Shown here: positions 16,559 to 25,708 of the stretch, piece after piece
Position numbering within the stretch: the stretch's first letter is position 1
Layout: every line of letters begins with the position of its first letter
From: JBLHOS01 sp047623825
GTDB taxonomy: Bacteria; Pseudomonadota; Alphaproteobacteria; Rhodobacterales; Rhodobacteraceae
Direction of reading: 5' to 3'
Assembly (NCBI GenBank): GCA_047623825.1
Contig: JBLHOS010000008.1
Span: 1 to 55,357, forward strand
DNA length: 55,357 bases
Made by a program: the position numbers and the translations under genes
Notes under the pieces: generated by a model
The model's input: only the letters and a program-made list of their open reading frames with translations
Databases searched by the model: none
Told to the model about the DNA's origin: nothing

Positions 16559-18214
16559 ATGGCCGCCTATCAGTATGTCTATCACATGGATGGTGTCTCC
16601 AAGACCTATCCCGGCGGAAAGAAGTGCTTCGAAAACATCCGCTTGTCCTTTTTGCCCGGCGTAAAGATCGGTGTTGTGGGCATCAACGGCTCAGGCAAAT
16701 CAACTCTGATGAAGATCATGGCGGGACTCGATAAGGATTTTGTCGGTGAGGCATGGGCCGCCGAAGGCGCCAAAGTCGGCTACCTACCACAAGAACCACA
16801 CCTCGAAGAGAATATGACCGTTCGCGAAAACGTCATGCTGGGCGTGAAGGCAAAGCAAGACATCCTTGATCGCTATAATGAACTGGCGATGAATTATTCC
16901 GACGAAACCGCCGATGAGATGGCACAGTTGCAAGATGAGATTGACGCACAGAACCTTTGGGATCTGGACGCGCAGATCGATGTCTCGCTAGAGGCGCTTC
17001 GCTGCCCACCCGACGACGCCATGCCCGAGACCCTGTCCGGAGGGGAGCGCCGCCGCGTCGCGTTGTGCAAACTCCTGCTTGAGCAACCCGAGATGCTGCT
17101 GCTGGATGAGCCGACCAACCACTTGGACGCTGAGACCATTGCTTGGCTGCAAAATCACCTGATCGACTACAAAGGCACAATCCTGATCGTCACCCACGAT
17201 CGGTATTTCTTGGATGACATCACCAGCTGGATCCTTGAATTGGATCGCGGTCGCGGCATCCCCTATGAGGGCAACTATTCCGCATGGCTTGAGCAAAAGG
17301 CGAAACGTCTGGGACAAGAAAGCCGTGAGGACAAATCCAAGCAGAAAACGCTTGAGCGTGAGCTGGACTGGATGCGTCAGGGCGCCAAGGCACGGCAGGC
17401 CAAATCCAAGGCGCGGATCAGCGCCTATAACGACATGGCAAACCAGTCTGAGCGGGAAAAACTTGGCCGCGCACAGATCATCATTCCCAATGGACCCCGT
17501 TTGGGTGGCAAGGTGATTGAGGTTACCGACCTCCAAAAAGCTTATGACGACAAGTTACTGATTGAGAACTTGTCATTTGATCTGCCACCGGGCGGGATTG
17601 TCGGCGTAATCGGCCCCAACGGTGCCGGCAAATCAACGCTGTTTCGGATGTTGACTGGTCAGGAAACCCCAGACGAAGGGTCATTGACCTACGGCGATAC
17701 CGTTTCGCTATCCTATGTAGATCAGTCGCGCGATTCGCTTGTAGCCAATAAGACCGTCTGGGAAGAGATATCGGACGGCGGTGAGGTCATTCAGCTGGGT
17801 GATGCCCAGATGAACTCCCGCGCCTATTGCTCTGCGTTCAACTTCAAGGGCGGCGACCAGCAGAAAAAGGTCGGCCAGCTGTCAGGCGGGGAACGCAACC
17901 GCGTCCATCTTGCCAAGCTGCTAAAATCAGGTGGCAACGTACTGCTGCTGGATGAGCCAACCAACGATCTTGACGTCGAAACCCTACGTGCCCTCGAAGA
18001 CGCGCTTGTCGATTTCGCCGGCTGCGCGGTGGTCATTTCGCATGACCGATTCTTTCTTGATCGGATCTGCACCCATATTCTTGCCTTTGAGGGTGAGGCA
18101 CATGTCGAGTGGTTTGAAGGTAATTTCGCGGATTACGAGGAAGACAAGAAACGCCGCCTCGGCCCGGCTGCACTTGAACCCAAGCGCGTCAAATACAAGA
18201 AATTCGCGCGGTAA
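16559..18214 (+). CDS. ettA: Energy-dependent translational throttle protein EttA (ABC-F)
   Basis: A 551-residue soluble ABC-F protein with two ATPase domains that binds the ribosomal E site and gates the first elongation cycle according to ATP/ADP. Walker A is GINGSGKST at residues 41-49 and GPNGAGKST in the second half; both signatures are LSGGER, and both Walker B regions read LLDEPTN. The linker contains the arm and a helical region rich in Lys and Arg (ESREDKSKQKTLERELDWMR). ATG 16559 has AGGAG 8 bases upstream. The C-terminus RVKYKKFAR is normal for EttA. A strong hairpin lies 43 bp downstream. Confidence 0.97.
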   Translation: MAAYQYVYHMDGVSKTYPGGKKCFENIRLSFLPGVKIGVVGINGSGKSTLMKIMAGLDKDFVGEAWAAEGAKVGYLPQEPHLEENMTVRENVMLGVKAKQDILDRYNELAMNYSDETADEMAQLQDEIDAQNLWDLDAQIDVSLEALRCPPDDAMPETLSGGERRRVALCKLLLEQPEMLLLDEPTNHLDAETIAWLQNHLIDYKGTILIVTHDRYFLDDITSWILELDRGRGIPYEGNYSAWLEQKAKRLGQESREDKSKQKTLERELDWMRQGAKARQAKSKARISAYNDMANQSEREKLGRAQIIIPNGPRLGGKVIEVTDLQKAYDDKLLIENLSFDLPPGGIVGVIGPNGAGKSTLFRMLTGQETPDEGSLTYGDTVSLSYVDQSRDSLVANKTVWEEISDGGEVIQLGDAQMNSRAYCSAFNFKGGDQQKKVGQLSGGERNRVHLAKLLKSGGNVLLLDEPTNDLDVETLRALEDALVDFAGCAVVISHDRFFLDRICTHILAFEGEAHVEWFEGNFADYEEDKKRRLGPAALEPKRVKYKKFAR

Positions 18215-18256
18215 AATTCCGCCACGATCACTGCATTTGACCTACTGTGAACCCTG

Positions 18257-18301
18257 CACCTGCTGTTCGTCTTCATCAGAATTGAAGACGAACAGCAGGT
18301 G
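18257..18301 (+). terminator. Perfect 19-bp hairpin downstream of ettA
   Basis: Arms 18257-18275 and 18283-18301 are perfect inverted repeats around a 7-base loop (TCAGAAT). It is followed by TTTGTCTATT, only a weak T-run. It most likely ends the ettA transcript. The rest of 18215-18513 shows no gene. Confidence 0.6.
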
Positions 18302-18513
18302 TTTGTCTATTGCCCAAACACCAACGGCGAATTGCCTACTCGCATGATGGGTGGCGATATTTGTTTGTGAGCGCACAGGTGCGCACCCCACGGCGCGTGT
18401 TGGCGCAACACCATAGTGATCGTGATTAAAACATAACTCTGACCGCGCATTTTCGGTATGCTATCGTCCTGCCAAGGCGTATCATCTGTGCGACCGTCAA
18501 AGGAACTGCCTCA

Positions 18514-18768
18514 ATGAAATGTATTATTCTTGCGCTTACATTTACTGTCTGCGCATCCGCTGCCTTCGCAACCCCGCTAAGCTGTTGGTACTATGCCAAC
18601 GGCACCAGCGCAGGTGCAGACACAGGTAGTTTTGACGTTCCCGAAAGCCAATTCGGTGAGGTCATTGTATCACCCCGCTCAACTGGTTCAGAAGACACCT
18701 ACGTTTTGGTTCTGACAGAATGGACGGATGGCAATTCCTGCCCTGAGACAATCACGATCCCACAGTAA
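18514..18768 (+). CDS. Small secreted protein, unknown
   Basis: An 84-residue protein with a clear signal peptide (MKCIILALTFTVCASAAFA) and a mature part of about 64 residues containing two cysteines (LSCWYYANG and GNSCPETI) that could form one disulfide. AAAGGAA about 9 bases upstream of the ATG supports expression. No family is recognised. A 12-bp direct repeat, AATCACGATCCC, spans the stop codon (18750-18761 and 18767-18778). Confidence 0.6.
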   Translation: MKCIILALTFTVCASAAFATPLSCWYYANGTSAGADTGSFDVPESQFGEVIVSPRSTGSEDTYVLVLTEWTDGNSCPETITIPQ

Positions 18769-18863
18769 TCACGATCCCCTGCGCAGTTGCCCTCAACATT
18801 TTCGGCCGAAACCAACTGCGCAAGACAATCTTAGTCCTATTTGTGGCGATCTGCGGCAGTCGT

Positions 18864-18990
18864 TCAATTTCGCAGACCAAACGAGACCTTTAGGATGACA
18901 CGGTATTTGTTGATTTTACCGTCCTTGACAGCAACCTTCTAGTCGCGGATCCTCAAGCTTGAGACGTTTTTAAATATCTCTGCGGCGCGC
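18864..18990 (-). pseudogene. Dodecin-like protein, broken
   Basis: On the minus strand the last 24 codons before a TGA at 18864-18866 read KVAVKDGKINKYRVILKVSF plus GLRN, which closely resembles the C-terminal half of dodecin, the small flavin-binding dodecamer. Just upstream in the same frame is FKNVSSLRIRD, matching the dodecin segment that precedes it, but a TAG at 18939-18941 sits where a Gln codon would be expected. The N-terminal third expected before that is not recognisable in any one frame. The gene therefore appears inactivated by a nonsense mutation plus 5' decay. Confidence 0.6.
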
Positions 18991-19357
18991 GAACGACCAC
19001 AAACTAAGTCTGATTTCAGAATCTGGTATTGGAAACATCCCGCCAAATGCGCCGATGTCTCGGCAAATCGAGGCAAAAGGTTAACAACAATATACAAAAC
19101 TTCGCACAATGGCACGCTTACGAAGCATAAGCCTTCGATATGTGCATAAATCGCCAAATCTTTCGGCTCAGACCGGCAATGTATTGCCTGTGTCAATTTA
19201 TTCCCCTTGCTTTTGAGCGAGGAGAGTTCCATATGCCCTCTGCGACGTTATTCTATTTCGACCTACTGTTCTCCGTCTTCGGCCACAGTCACTCGATTGC
19301 ACTGACATAGCCGGGCTGCCGCATTTCGTGGGTAGCATCTAAATTTGGAGAATTCAC
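18991..19357. other. Intergenic region upstream of cspA
   Basis: About 370 bp without a supported gene. The last 100-150 bases probably form the long untranslated leader usual for cold-shock genes, but no specific element was recognised. A minus-strand open frame here is a continuation of the decayed dodecin frame. Confidence 0.35.
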
Positions 19358-19567
19358 ATGGCCAATGGCACAGTGAAATGGTTTAACGCAACTAAAGGTT
19401 TCGGCTTTATCGAGCCAGAAGGCGGTAGCGGCAAAGACGTATTCGTTCACATTTCCGCAGTTGAGCGTTCCGGCCTGAACGGCTTGAACGACGGCGCAAA
19501 AGTAACGTTTGACGTTGAAGCAGGCCGTGACGGACGCGAAAGCGCCATCAACCTGACACTCGTATAA
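19358..19567 (+). CDS. cspA: Cold-shock protein (CspA family)
   Basis: A 69-residue OB-fold RNA chaperone. RNP1 (KGFGFI) is at residues 13-18 and RNP2 (VFVHIS) at 29-34, with the N-terminal GTVKWFN strand. GGAGA precedes the ATG by about 7 bases. Small hairpins and an excellent terminator follow. Family members melt mRNA structure at low temperature, though some are constitutive. Confidence 0.96.
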   Translation: MANGTVKWFNATKGFGFIEPEGGSGKDVFVHISAVERSGLNGLNDGAKVTFDVEAGRDGRESAINLTLV

Positions 19568-19611
19568 GCCATCCATTTGCCGCGCCTATGCGCGGCTGGA
19601 TGAAAAAATTG

Positions 19612-19646
19612 ATAAGGGGTGGCTTTTGCTGCCCCTTATTTTTTTT
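19612..19646 (+). terminator. Intrinsic terminator of cspA
   Basis: A stem of about 10-12 bp (AAGGGGTGGC with GCTGCCCCTT, two G-U pairs) around a TTTT loop is followed by eight T residues. A second small hairpin, CCGCGC-CTAT-GCGCGG, lies at 19580-19595 between the stop codon and the terminator. Confidence 0.92.
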
Positions 19647-19815
19647 GCGAACTGCTATAGACTTGTTGTGGCGCGTGCAGCCTTTGCACTGACCAATAGG
19701 CGTTCAATCTCCACAGCCTCACCTCTGCGCGAGCACATGCCTATGATAGCTGACTTACGGCGCAATCGCGGGCAAGGTCACTACAAAACCGATTTCCAAG
19801 ACCGGACAATCAGCC

Positions 19816-20200
19816 ATGCGCCTAACAGTTTGCCCTCGCTGGTCTCCTTGCCGCCACACTCGTCTTGGGTGCCGCACATCTCGGGATCAGCCAATGGCTG
19901 GCCGCGCATCCTTGGTGGGCGGTCAAGATCGCGTGGATTAGCACACCGGTCAGCCTGTTCCTAGTCGGTCTGACCATTTGGCTGATTGGCGCACGTTCCA
20001 TTCCAGCCGCCGGGTTTATCGTCCCAGCACTTGCCACCAATTGGACCACCAGCGCCAGTAAGGCCAATTTTATTGGGTCTTTTGGCAAAGATACCCGCAC
20101 GGGTCAGGTCTGGTATTTCGGGTGGATCGCAACAGCTGCGTTTGCGACTGCAGCTTTAACCATTCTCAGTGCCTCACGGCTGGCGCGCGACTGCGTTTAG
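19816..20200 (+). pseudogene. Small membrane protein, frameshifted near its start
   Basis: From 19832 to 20200 one frame encodes a hydrophobic protein with about three membrane spans (ALAGLLAATLVLGAAHLGI, AWISTPVSLFLVGLTIWLIG, WYFGWIATAAFATAALTI). No good start exists in this frame: a TAA lies shortly upstream. ATG 19816 in the neighbouring frame reads MRLTV, and removing one base near 19828-19832 would join the two into a plausible N-terminal span. The family is not recognised. The lesion may be a true mutation or a sequencing error. Confidence 0.45.
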
Positions 20201-20516
20201 CCACAAACAACAACACCCGTAAGACGAACTTCCGGAACGACGCCTAAAAACAAGAAATATCACTGCACCACCAATCTTTCGGAGCATTTCATTGCCGGCA
20301 CCCCCCTTTATGACAACGATCGATGGTGCGACTGCCGCCAGTTCAATCAGGAACCGGATCGTTGTCTTCCCTTCGTTTATTGGTCCGTTACTGGCGGACA
20401 CATGGCCGTTCAGGCTGCTTGCCAGATGCATTTTTGGGAAAGAACCCGCAAATTCCCCTAGCGAAAGTGTTTTATACACGTTATCTCTTGATCTACAGTG
20501 TTTTTTGGAGGGCAAA
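20201..20516. other. Intergenic region before the DUF4329 gene
   Basis: About 316 bp without a supported gene. A frame continuous with the following gene is open from 20292, but that part carries no recognisable domain and would hide a good signal peptide. The AT-rich stretch 20470-20506 may carry the promoter. Confidence 0.35.
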
Positions 20517-21041
20517 ATGCGCAAGACGCTTGCAATGCTGGTTTGTTTTGTTGTGCCGACGTTTGTTTCGGCTCAATCACCCGAAGAAACCGCCTTCGCC
20601 CGCGGGTTACTGACCAATCTTAACCGGCTGTCAATCCAGTTCAATCGTGAGGTTTGCGGGTTTATCGTCCGCTCGCCCAGTGGCCGCATTCAATCGACCA
20701 AGGCGTCTTGGGGAACCGCGGCGTCCTGCATGTCAAATCCTGTCCCACCAGAGATGACCGTTATATCGTCTTGGCACACCCATGCAGCTTGGGGTTTGGG
20801 CTATGACGGCGAAGTCCCATCAACCATCGATGTTGAAGGTGATATGCGTATGGGCGTTGATGGCTGGGTCAGCACACCGGGTGGTCGATTGTGGTTCATC
20901 GACGGTCAAACTGGTCGCTTGGAACAGATTTGTGGGCGTGATTGTCTGCCAGCCGATCCCAACTTTTACCCAGAAGAACATGGCCCCGTCGCCAAGAACT
21001 ATACTTTGTCCACCCTTCAGTCTCGGTTTGGGCAGCGCTAA
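20517..21041 (+). CDS. Secreted DUF4329 domain protein with JAMM-like metal-site pattern
   Basis: A 174-residue protein with a signal peptide (MRKTLAMLVCFVVPTFVSAQ) and GGAGGG right before ATG 20517. The mature part fits DUF4329. It contains Glu45 in REVCGFI, the pair His87-x-His89 in SSWHTHAAW, and Ser102-x-x-Asp105 in PSTIDVEGD, which is the order of residues in JAMM/MPN metalloproteases, with 12 instead of 7 residues between the second His and Ser. DUF4329 domains also occur as toxin tips of RHS proteins. A periplasmic hydrolase is therefore an inference. It converges on gcvP with a 25-bp gap. Confidence 0.75.
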   Translation: MRKTLAMLVCFVVPTFVSAQSPEETAFARGLLTNLNRLSIQFNREVCGFIVRSPSGRIQSTKASWGTAASCMSNPVPPEMTVISSWHTHAAWGLGYDGEVPSTIDVEGDMRMGVDGWVSTPGGRLWFIDGQTGRLEQICGRDCLPADPNFYPEEHGPVAKNYTLSTLQSRFGQR

Positions 21042-21066
21042 AACGCCGCCCAACCCAGTTTTAGAC

Positions 21067-23904
21067 CTACTCGGCTGCGTCTAGGTAATCCTCTAGTGGT
21101 GGGCAGGTGCAGACAAGATGGCGGTCGCCAAAGACGTTATCGACCCGGTTAACTGGCGGCCAATATTTGTCGACCCGGAAGGCACCGGCCGGGAAACACC
21201 CGACCTCGCGGCTGTAGGCCCGGTCCCATTCGCCCACCAGATCCTCAACAGTGTGCGGCGCGTTGTGAAGTGGACTTGCCTCAACTGCGATCTCACCACG
21301 CTCAATCTCGGCAATCTCGGCCCGGATCGACAACATTGCCGAACAAAACCGGTCAATCTCGGCTTGGGTTTCAGACTCGGTTGGCTCAATCATCAGGGTT
21401 CCGGCGACTGGCCAACTCATCGTTGGGGCATGAAACCCATTATCGATCAATCGCTTCGCAATATCATCCACCGTCACCCCAATTTCGGCAAAGGCGCGTG
21501 GATCCAGAATGCACTCATGGGCGATCCGCCCGTTACGACCACTGAACAGAACCGGAAATGCCCCCTTCAATCGCGCTGCGATATAGTTGGCGTTCAGAAT
21601 CGCGACCTTGGTGGCCTGGGTAATCCCCTGCCCCCCCATCAGCAAACAATAGGCATAGCTGATTGGCAGGATCGACGCGGATCCATAAGGCGCCGCAGAA
21701 ACGGGGCCTTGGGTGCCACCGTTCTCAGGATGGCCGGGCAGATAGGGCGCCAGATGGCTACGAACCCCGATCGGCCCCATACCCGGACCGCCGCCGCCGT
21801 GCGGAATGCAAAATGTCTTATGCAGGTTCAAGTGGCTGACATCTGCACCAATCTTACCCGGCTGCGACAGTCCTACCATCGCGTTCAGGTTGGCACCGTC
21901 CAGATAAACTTGCCCACCAAATTCATGGGTAATGTCACACACGTCTTTGACGGTTTCCTCAAACACACCGTGCGTTGAAGGGTAGGTGATCATACAGGCA
22001 GCCAAGTTGGTGCCTGCCGCCTCAGCCTTGGCCCGGAAATCGTCCAGATCGATGTCACCATTCTCGGCCGACTTCACGACCACAACCTTCATCCCGGCCA
22101 TTTGCGCCGAAGCCGGGTTCGTCCCATGCGCTGAGACTGGGATCAGACAAATATTGCGGTCCATGTCGCCGTTGGCCCGGTGGTATGCCGCAATGGTCAA
22201 CAACCCGGCATATTCGCCCTGCGCACCTGAATTGGGCTGCATCGACATTGCGTCATAGCCGGTGATCTCACACAGTTTTGCGCTCAGATCCTCCAGCATT
22301 TCGGCATAGCCTTCGGCCTGATCAGCGGGCGCAAACGGGTGCAACGCACCAAATTCAGGCCAGGTGATCGGCATCATCTCAACCGCCGCATTCAGCTTCA
22401 TCGTACACGACCCCAACGGGATCATGGCGCGGTCCAGCGCAAGATCACGGTCCGACAGGCGGCGCATATAGCGCATCATCTCAGACTCAGCCCGGTTCAT
22501 ATGAAAGATCGGGTGGGTCAAAAACTCTGACCGGCGAAGCAATCCGTCGGAAATAGCTGGCGCAGATTGCGGGCCGGCAAACAACACCCCAAAGGATCGG
22601 CACACATTTTCGATTATGTCGGGCGTCGTCGTTTCATCGACAGAGATCGCGATTCGGTCTTGCCCAACTGAACGTAGGTTGATGCCCCGCGCCACAGATG
22701 CCGCCATGATCCGGTTCTGCTTGTCCCCGACCTGAACGGTGATCGTATCAAAGAAAGTCGCATTTAGGGGCCGATAGCCACCCGCAGCAAGGCTTGTGGC
22801 CAATCGTACCGTGTTCAGATGAACTCGCTGCGCAATTGCTGTCAGGCCAATCGGCCCATGGAACACCGCAAAGAATGAAGCCATGACCGCCAACAGCGCC
22901 TGTGCAGTACATACATTCGACGTCGCCTTTTCACGGCGGATATGCTGCTCTCGCGTTTGCAGCGCCAAGCGGTAAGCTTTTTGTCCACGGCTATCGATTG
23001 ATACACCGACCAACCGGCCAGGGATCGCACGTTTATAAGCCTCGCGGCAGGCCATGAACGCCGCATGCGGCCCACCATATCCAAGCGGCACGCCAAATCG
23101 TTGCGCAGAACCGACAGCGATATCGGCGTCCATAGCGCCCGGCTCTTTGATCACGGTCAAGGCCAGCAAATCCGTAGCCAAAATGGCGATAGCCTTCTCA
23201 GCGTGCAGCGCCTTGATCGCATTCGTTGGATCGACCAGATCCCCGAATGTTCCGGGGTATTGGAAGATCCCACCAAAGACGGCGCTGGCATCAATGCTGG
23301 CCGGATCACCGATAATCAGCTCAATCCCCAATGGCGCAGCCCGTGTTTGCATGACCGCGATATTCTGCGGGTGGCAGTCCTGATCGATAAAGAACGCAGT
23401 CGCCTTCGATTTTGCGACGCGCTGTGCCATGACCATCGCCTCGGCGCAGGCCGTTGCCTCATCCAGCAGCGACGCGTTGGAAACTTCCAGACCAGTCAGA
23501 TCTGCAACCATCGTCTGGAAGTTCAACAACGCCTCTAGGCGGCCCTGTGCAATTTCTGGCTGATACGGAGTATAGGCCGTGTACCATGCCGGGTTTTCCA
23601 GCACGTTTCGCTGGATAGCGGGCGGGGTGTGGGTATTGTAGTACCCCTGCCCGATCATCGAAGTCATCACCTTGTTCTTGGCCCCGATCGCACGCATGTG
23701 AGCGATCAACTCAGCCTCAGACAGGGCTGGCCATTGCAGGGGTTTCTCCTGCCGAATACTGGCGGGAACCGTCTCATCGATCAGTGCGTCCAGACTGGAG
23801 GCCCCCACAACAGACAGCATATCGTTCATCTCAGCAGGCGACGGGCCAATATGGCGGCGATTGCCAAAATCCGTCGGGTCGTAGTCTACTTTGGTCCAGC
23901 TCAT
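21067..23904 (-). CDS. gcvP: Glycine dehydrogenase (decarboxylating), P protein
   Basis: A 945-residue single-chain PLP enzyme that decarboxylates glycine and passes the aminomethyl group to the lipoyl arm of GcvH. The start MSWTKVDYDPTDFGNRRHIG is typical. The PLP lysine is in HLNLHKTFCIPHGGGGPGMG at roughly residue 690, and the SHPIFHMN-like and PLGSCTMKLN motifs lie before it. The fused two-domain form is normal for proteobacteria. It is the last gene of gcvT-gcvH-gcvP, 15 bp after gcvH. Confidence 0.98.
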   Translation of the reverse strand: MSWTKVDYDPTDFGNRRHIGPSPAEMNDMLSVVGASSLDALIDETVPASIRQEKPLQWPALSEAELIAHMRAIGAKNKVMTSMIGQGYYNTHTPPAIQRNVLENPAWYTAYTPYQPEIAQGRLEALLNFQTMVADLTGLEVSNASLLDEATACAEAMVMAQRVAKSKATAFFIDQDCHPQNIAVMQTRAAPLGIELIIGDPASIDASAVFGGIFQYPGTFGDLVDPTNAIKALHAEKAIAILATDLLALTVIKEPGAMDADIAVGSAQRFGVPLGYGGPHAAFMACREAYKRAIPGRLVGVSIDSRGQKAYRLALQTREQHIRREKATSNVCTAQALLAVMASFFAVFHGPIGLTAIAQRVHLNTVRLATSLAAGGYRPLNATFFDTITVQVGDKQNRIMAASVARGINLRSVGQDRIAISVDETTTPDIIENVCRSFGVLFAGPQSAPAISDGLLRRSEFLTHPIFHMNRAESEMMRYMRRLSDRDLALDRAMIPLGSCTMKLNAAVEMMPITWPEFGALHPFAPADQAEGYAEMLEDLSAKLCEITGYDAMSMQPNSGAQGEYAGLLTIAAYHRANGDMDRNICLIPVSAHGTNPASAQMAGMKVVVVKSAENGDIDLDDFRAKAEAAGTNLAACMITYPSTHGVFEETVKDVCDITHEFGGQVYLDGANLNAMVGLSQPGKIGADVSHLNLHKTFCIPHGGGGPGMGPIGVRSHLAPYLPGHPENGGTQGPVSAAPYGSASILPISYAYCLLMGGQGITQATKVAILNANYIAARLKGAFPVLFSGRNGRIAHECILDPRAFAEIGVTVDDIAKRLIDNGFHAPTMSWPVAGTLMIEPTESETQAEIDRFCSAMLSIRAEIAEIERGEIAVEASPLHNAPHTVEDLVGEWDRAYSREVGCFPAGAFRVDKYWPPVNRVDNVFGDRHLVCTCPPLEDYLDAAE

Positions 23905-23919
23905 TGGCCCGGTCCCCTT

Positions 23920-24279
23920 TTATGCGATGAATGCTTTGTATTTGGCCTCGTCCATGAACACATCCAGCGCGCCCAGGTCTTCGATCTCCATCTTGAACAT
24001 CCAGGCCTCGCCTTCGGCGTCCTCGTTGACCAGGGCGGCATTGTCGGTCAGCACGTCGTTAACTTCGACAATCACACCGTCCAGTGGCGCCAGAACGTCC
24101 GACGCGGCCTTGACGCTTTCGATCACGATGACCTCGTCATCCTTGGTCACGACTTTACCGACATCCGGCAGTTCGATGAACACAACGTCACCCAACTGGG
24201 TCGCCGCATGCTCGGTAATTCCCACGACAACAAGGTCGCCCTCGACGCGCAACCATTCATGCTCTTCAGTATATTTCAT
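23920..24279 (-). CDS. gcvH: Glycine cleavage system H protein
   Basis: A 119-residue lipoyl carrier. The lipoylation site is Lys57 in VIESVKAASD. The beginning KYTEEHEWLRVEGD and the GDVVFIELPDVG strand are family hallmarks. It shuttles the aminomethyl group between GcvP, GcvT and the dihydrolipoamide dehydrogenase. It lies 20 bp after gcvT. Confidence 0.98.
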   Translation of the reverse strand: MKYTEEHEWLRVEGDLVVVGITEHAATQLGDVVFIELPDVGKVVTKDDEVIVIESVKAASDVLAPLDGVIVEVNDVLTDNAALVNEDAEGEAWMFKMEIEDLGALDVFMDEAKYKAFIA

Positions 24280-24299
24280 TGTTATTTTCCCTGTTTTTT

Positions 24300-25400
24300 T
24301 CAGCGTTTATAGGTCTGGACCTGGAACGGAAGTTTGGTTTGGGTGGCGGGCAGGCGCTTGCCGCGCACTTCGCCGTAAAGTGTGACATCCTTCGCGACGT
24401 CCGCTGCGATCAGGCCAAGCGCTATGGGCCCACCGACACTGGGACCAAACCCACCAGAGGTGATCTGCCCAATATGGCGCCCACCGTCTGCGGCATCATA
24501 CAACTGCACACCGTCGCGCATTGGCGCGCGACCATCGGGCCGCAGGCCGACCCGGCGGCGCGGCGCGCCATTTAGGTGTTGCATAAGAATTACCTCAGCA
24601 CCCGGAAAGCCGCCTTCGCGCGCCCCACCAGTGCGACGGCATTTTGAAATGGCCCAGCCAAGCCCCGCCTCAATCGGTGTGACGTCCGTCGCCAGATCCT
24701 GACCATATAGCGGCAGTCCCGCCTCAAGCCGCAGACTGTCGCGCGCACCCAAACCAATCGGCAGCACCTCATCCATCGCCAGCAGCGCGCGCGCAATAGC
24801 GTCAACATGGTTTACGGGGATCGAGATTTCATACCCGTCCTCCCCGGTATATCCTGAGCGGGAGACCCAAAGCTCTGCTCCACCGACAACGACGTTGCGC
24901 ACATCCATAAATTTCATCGCCGCAACATCTGGCGCAAGGCGTGCCAGCGCAGCCTCTGCCGCTGGTCCCTGCAGGGCCAGCAACGCGCGATCCTCGATTG
25001 GCTCAACATTATCCAGATGGGCGCTAATATGCGCGATATCGGCGTCTTTGCAGGCCGCATTCACCACCAACAGCAGGTGATCCCCACGGTTGGCGATCAT
25101 CAAATCATCCAGCACACCGCCTGCGTCATTGGTGAACAGCGCATAGCGCTGCCGCCCTTCTGCCAGATCAATCACATCAACCGGAACCAACGCTTCCAGG
25201 GCTGCGGCCTGATCGCCGAGCAGTACAACCTGGCCCATATGGCTGACATCAAACAGACCAGCCTGGGTGCGTGTGTGAACATGCTCGGCCATCACGCCTG
25301 CACTAAATTGCACTGGCATCTCATAGCCTGCAAACGGCACAAACTTCGCGCCGTGCTCTGAATGTAGATCGTGCAATGGAAGTCTTTTTAGATCGCTCAT
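24300..25400 (-). CDS. gcvT: Aminomethyltransferase, T protein
   Basis: A 366-residue tetrahydrofolate-dependent enzyme that releases ammonia from the aminomethyl-lipoyl arm and makes methylene-THF. Motifs seen are LHDLHSEHGAKFVPFAGYEM at the start, GLFDVSHMGQ, the YTGEDGYEI loop and RDSLRLEAGLPLYG. ATG 25400 lies at the domain start after an AGGGCGGG stretch; an earlier in-frame codon is inside the leader. It is the first gene of the operon and is directly downstream of the glycine riboswitch. Confidence 0.97.
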   Translation of the reverse strand: MSDLKRLPLHDLHSEHGAKFVPFAGYEMPVQFSAGVMAEHVHTRTQAGLFDVSHMGQVVLLGDQAAALEALVPVDVIDLAEGRQRYALFTNDAGGVLDDLMIANRGDHLLLVVNAACKDADIAHISAHLDNVEPIEDRALLALQGPAAEAALARLAPDVAAMKFMDVRNVVVGGAELWVSRSGYTGEDGYEISIPVNHVDAIARALLAMDEVLPIGLGARDSLRLEAGLPLYGQDLATDVTPIEAGLGWAISKCRRTGGAREGGFPGAEVILMQHLNGAPRRRVGLRPDGRAPMRDGVQLYDAADGGRHIGQITSGGFGPSVGGPIALGLIAADVAKDVTLYGEVRGKRLPATQTKLPFQVQTYKR

Positions 25401-25468
25401 GCGCCCGCCCTGTTTCTCGACCGGGGCATTTGCCCGGCACCGATTAGTCCGCACGGTCCCGCGCGGTC

Positions 25469-25626
25469 GATGCCCCCTCTGTCCTTTCGCCTGAGATCGT
25501 TATCCCTTCGGCGGGCGCGATATGAGGCGCCACTCTCCAGAGTTTTACACCTTGACCAGGTCCGTTTGCCTGAGAGTTTACCAGGGCGGTTGCTCCTTCG
25601 GCACTGGATTAAACCAGGTTCTCCCT
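25469..25626 (-). promoter_or_regulatory. Tandem glycine riboswitch
   Basis: On the minus strand two glycine aptamers follow each other. The first, from about 25626, contains GCCGAAGGAGCAA and CTCTCAGGCAAA and closes with GACCTGGTC- and CTCTGGAGAG-type helices; the second has GAAGGGATAACG, ATCTCAGGCGAAAGGACAGA and a closing GGGGGC. Together they precede gcvT by about 70 bases, the standard arrangement in which glycine turns on its own breakdown. Confidence 0.93.
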
Positions 25627-25708
25627 AATCAAGTAGCCAGACGATAGCTTTGCAAATGCATTCCGGCAAGGGGTTGCATTCCGTCGCATACCGCAGCACC
25701 AAAGATGC

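Noticed and set aside
18939..19232. Minus-strand 97-codon frame as a gene
   Set aside because: Its C-terminal end is the middle of a decayed dodecin frame and the rest has no coding character; it is treated as part of a pseudogene and flanking sequence.
20292..20516. N-terminal extension of the DUF4329 gene
   Set aside because: GGAGGG and a signal peptide at 20517 define the start; the extension has no domain.
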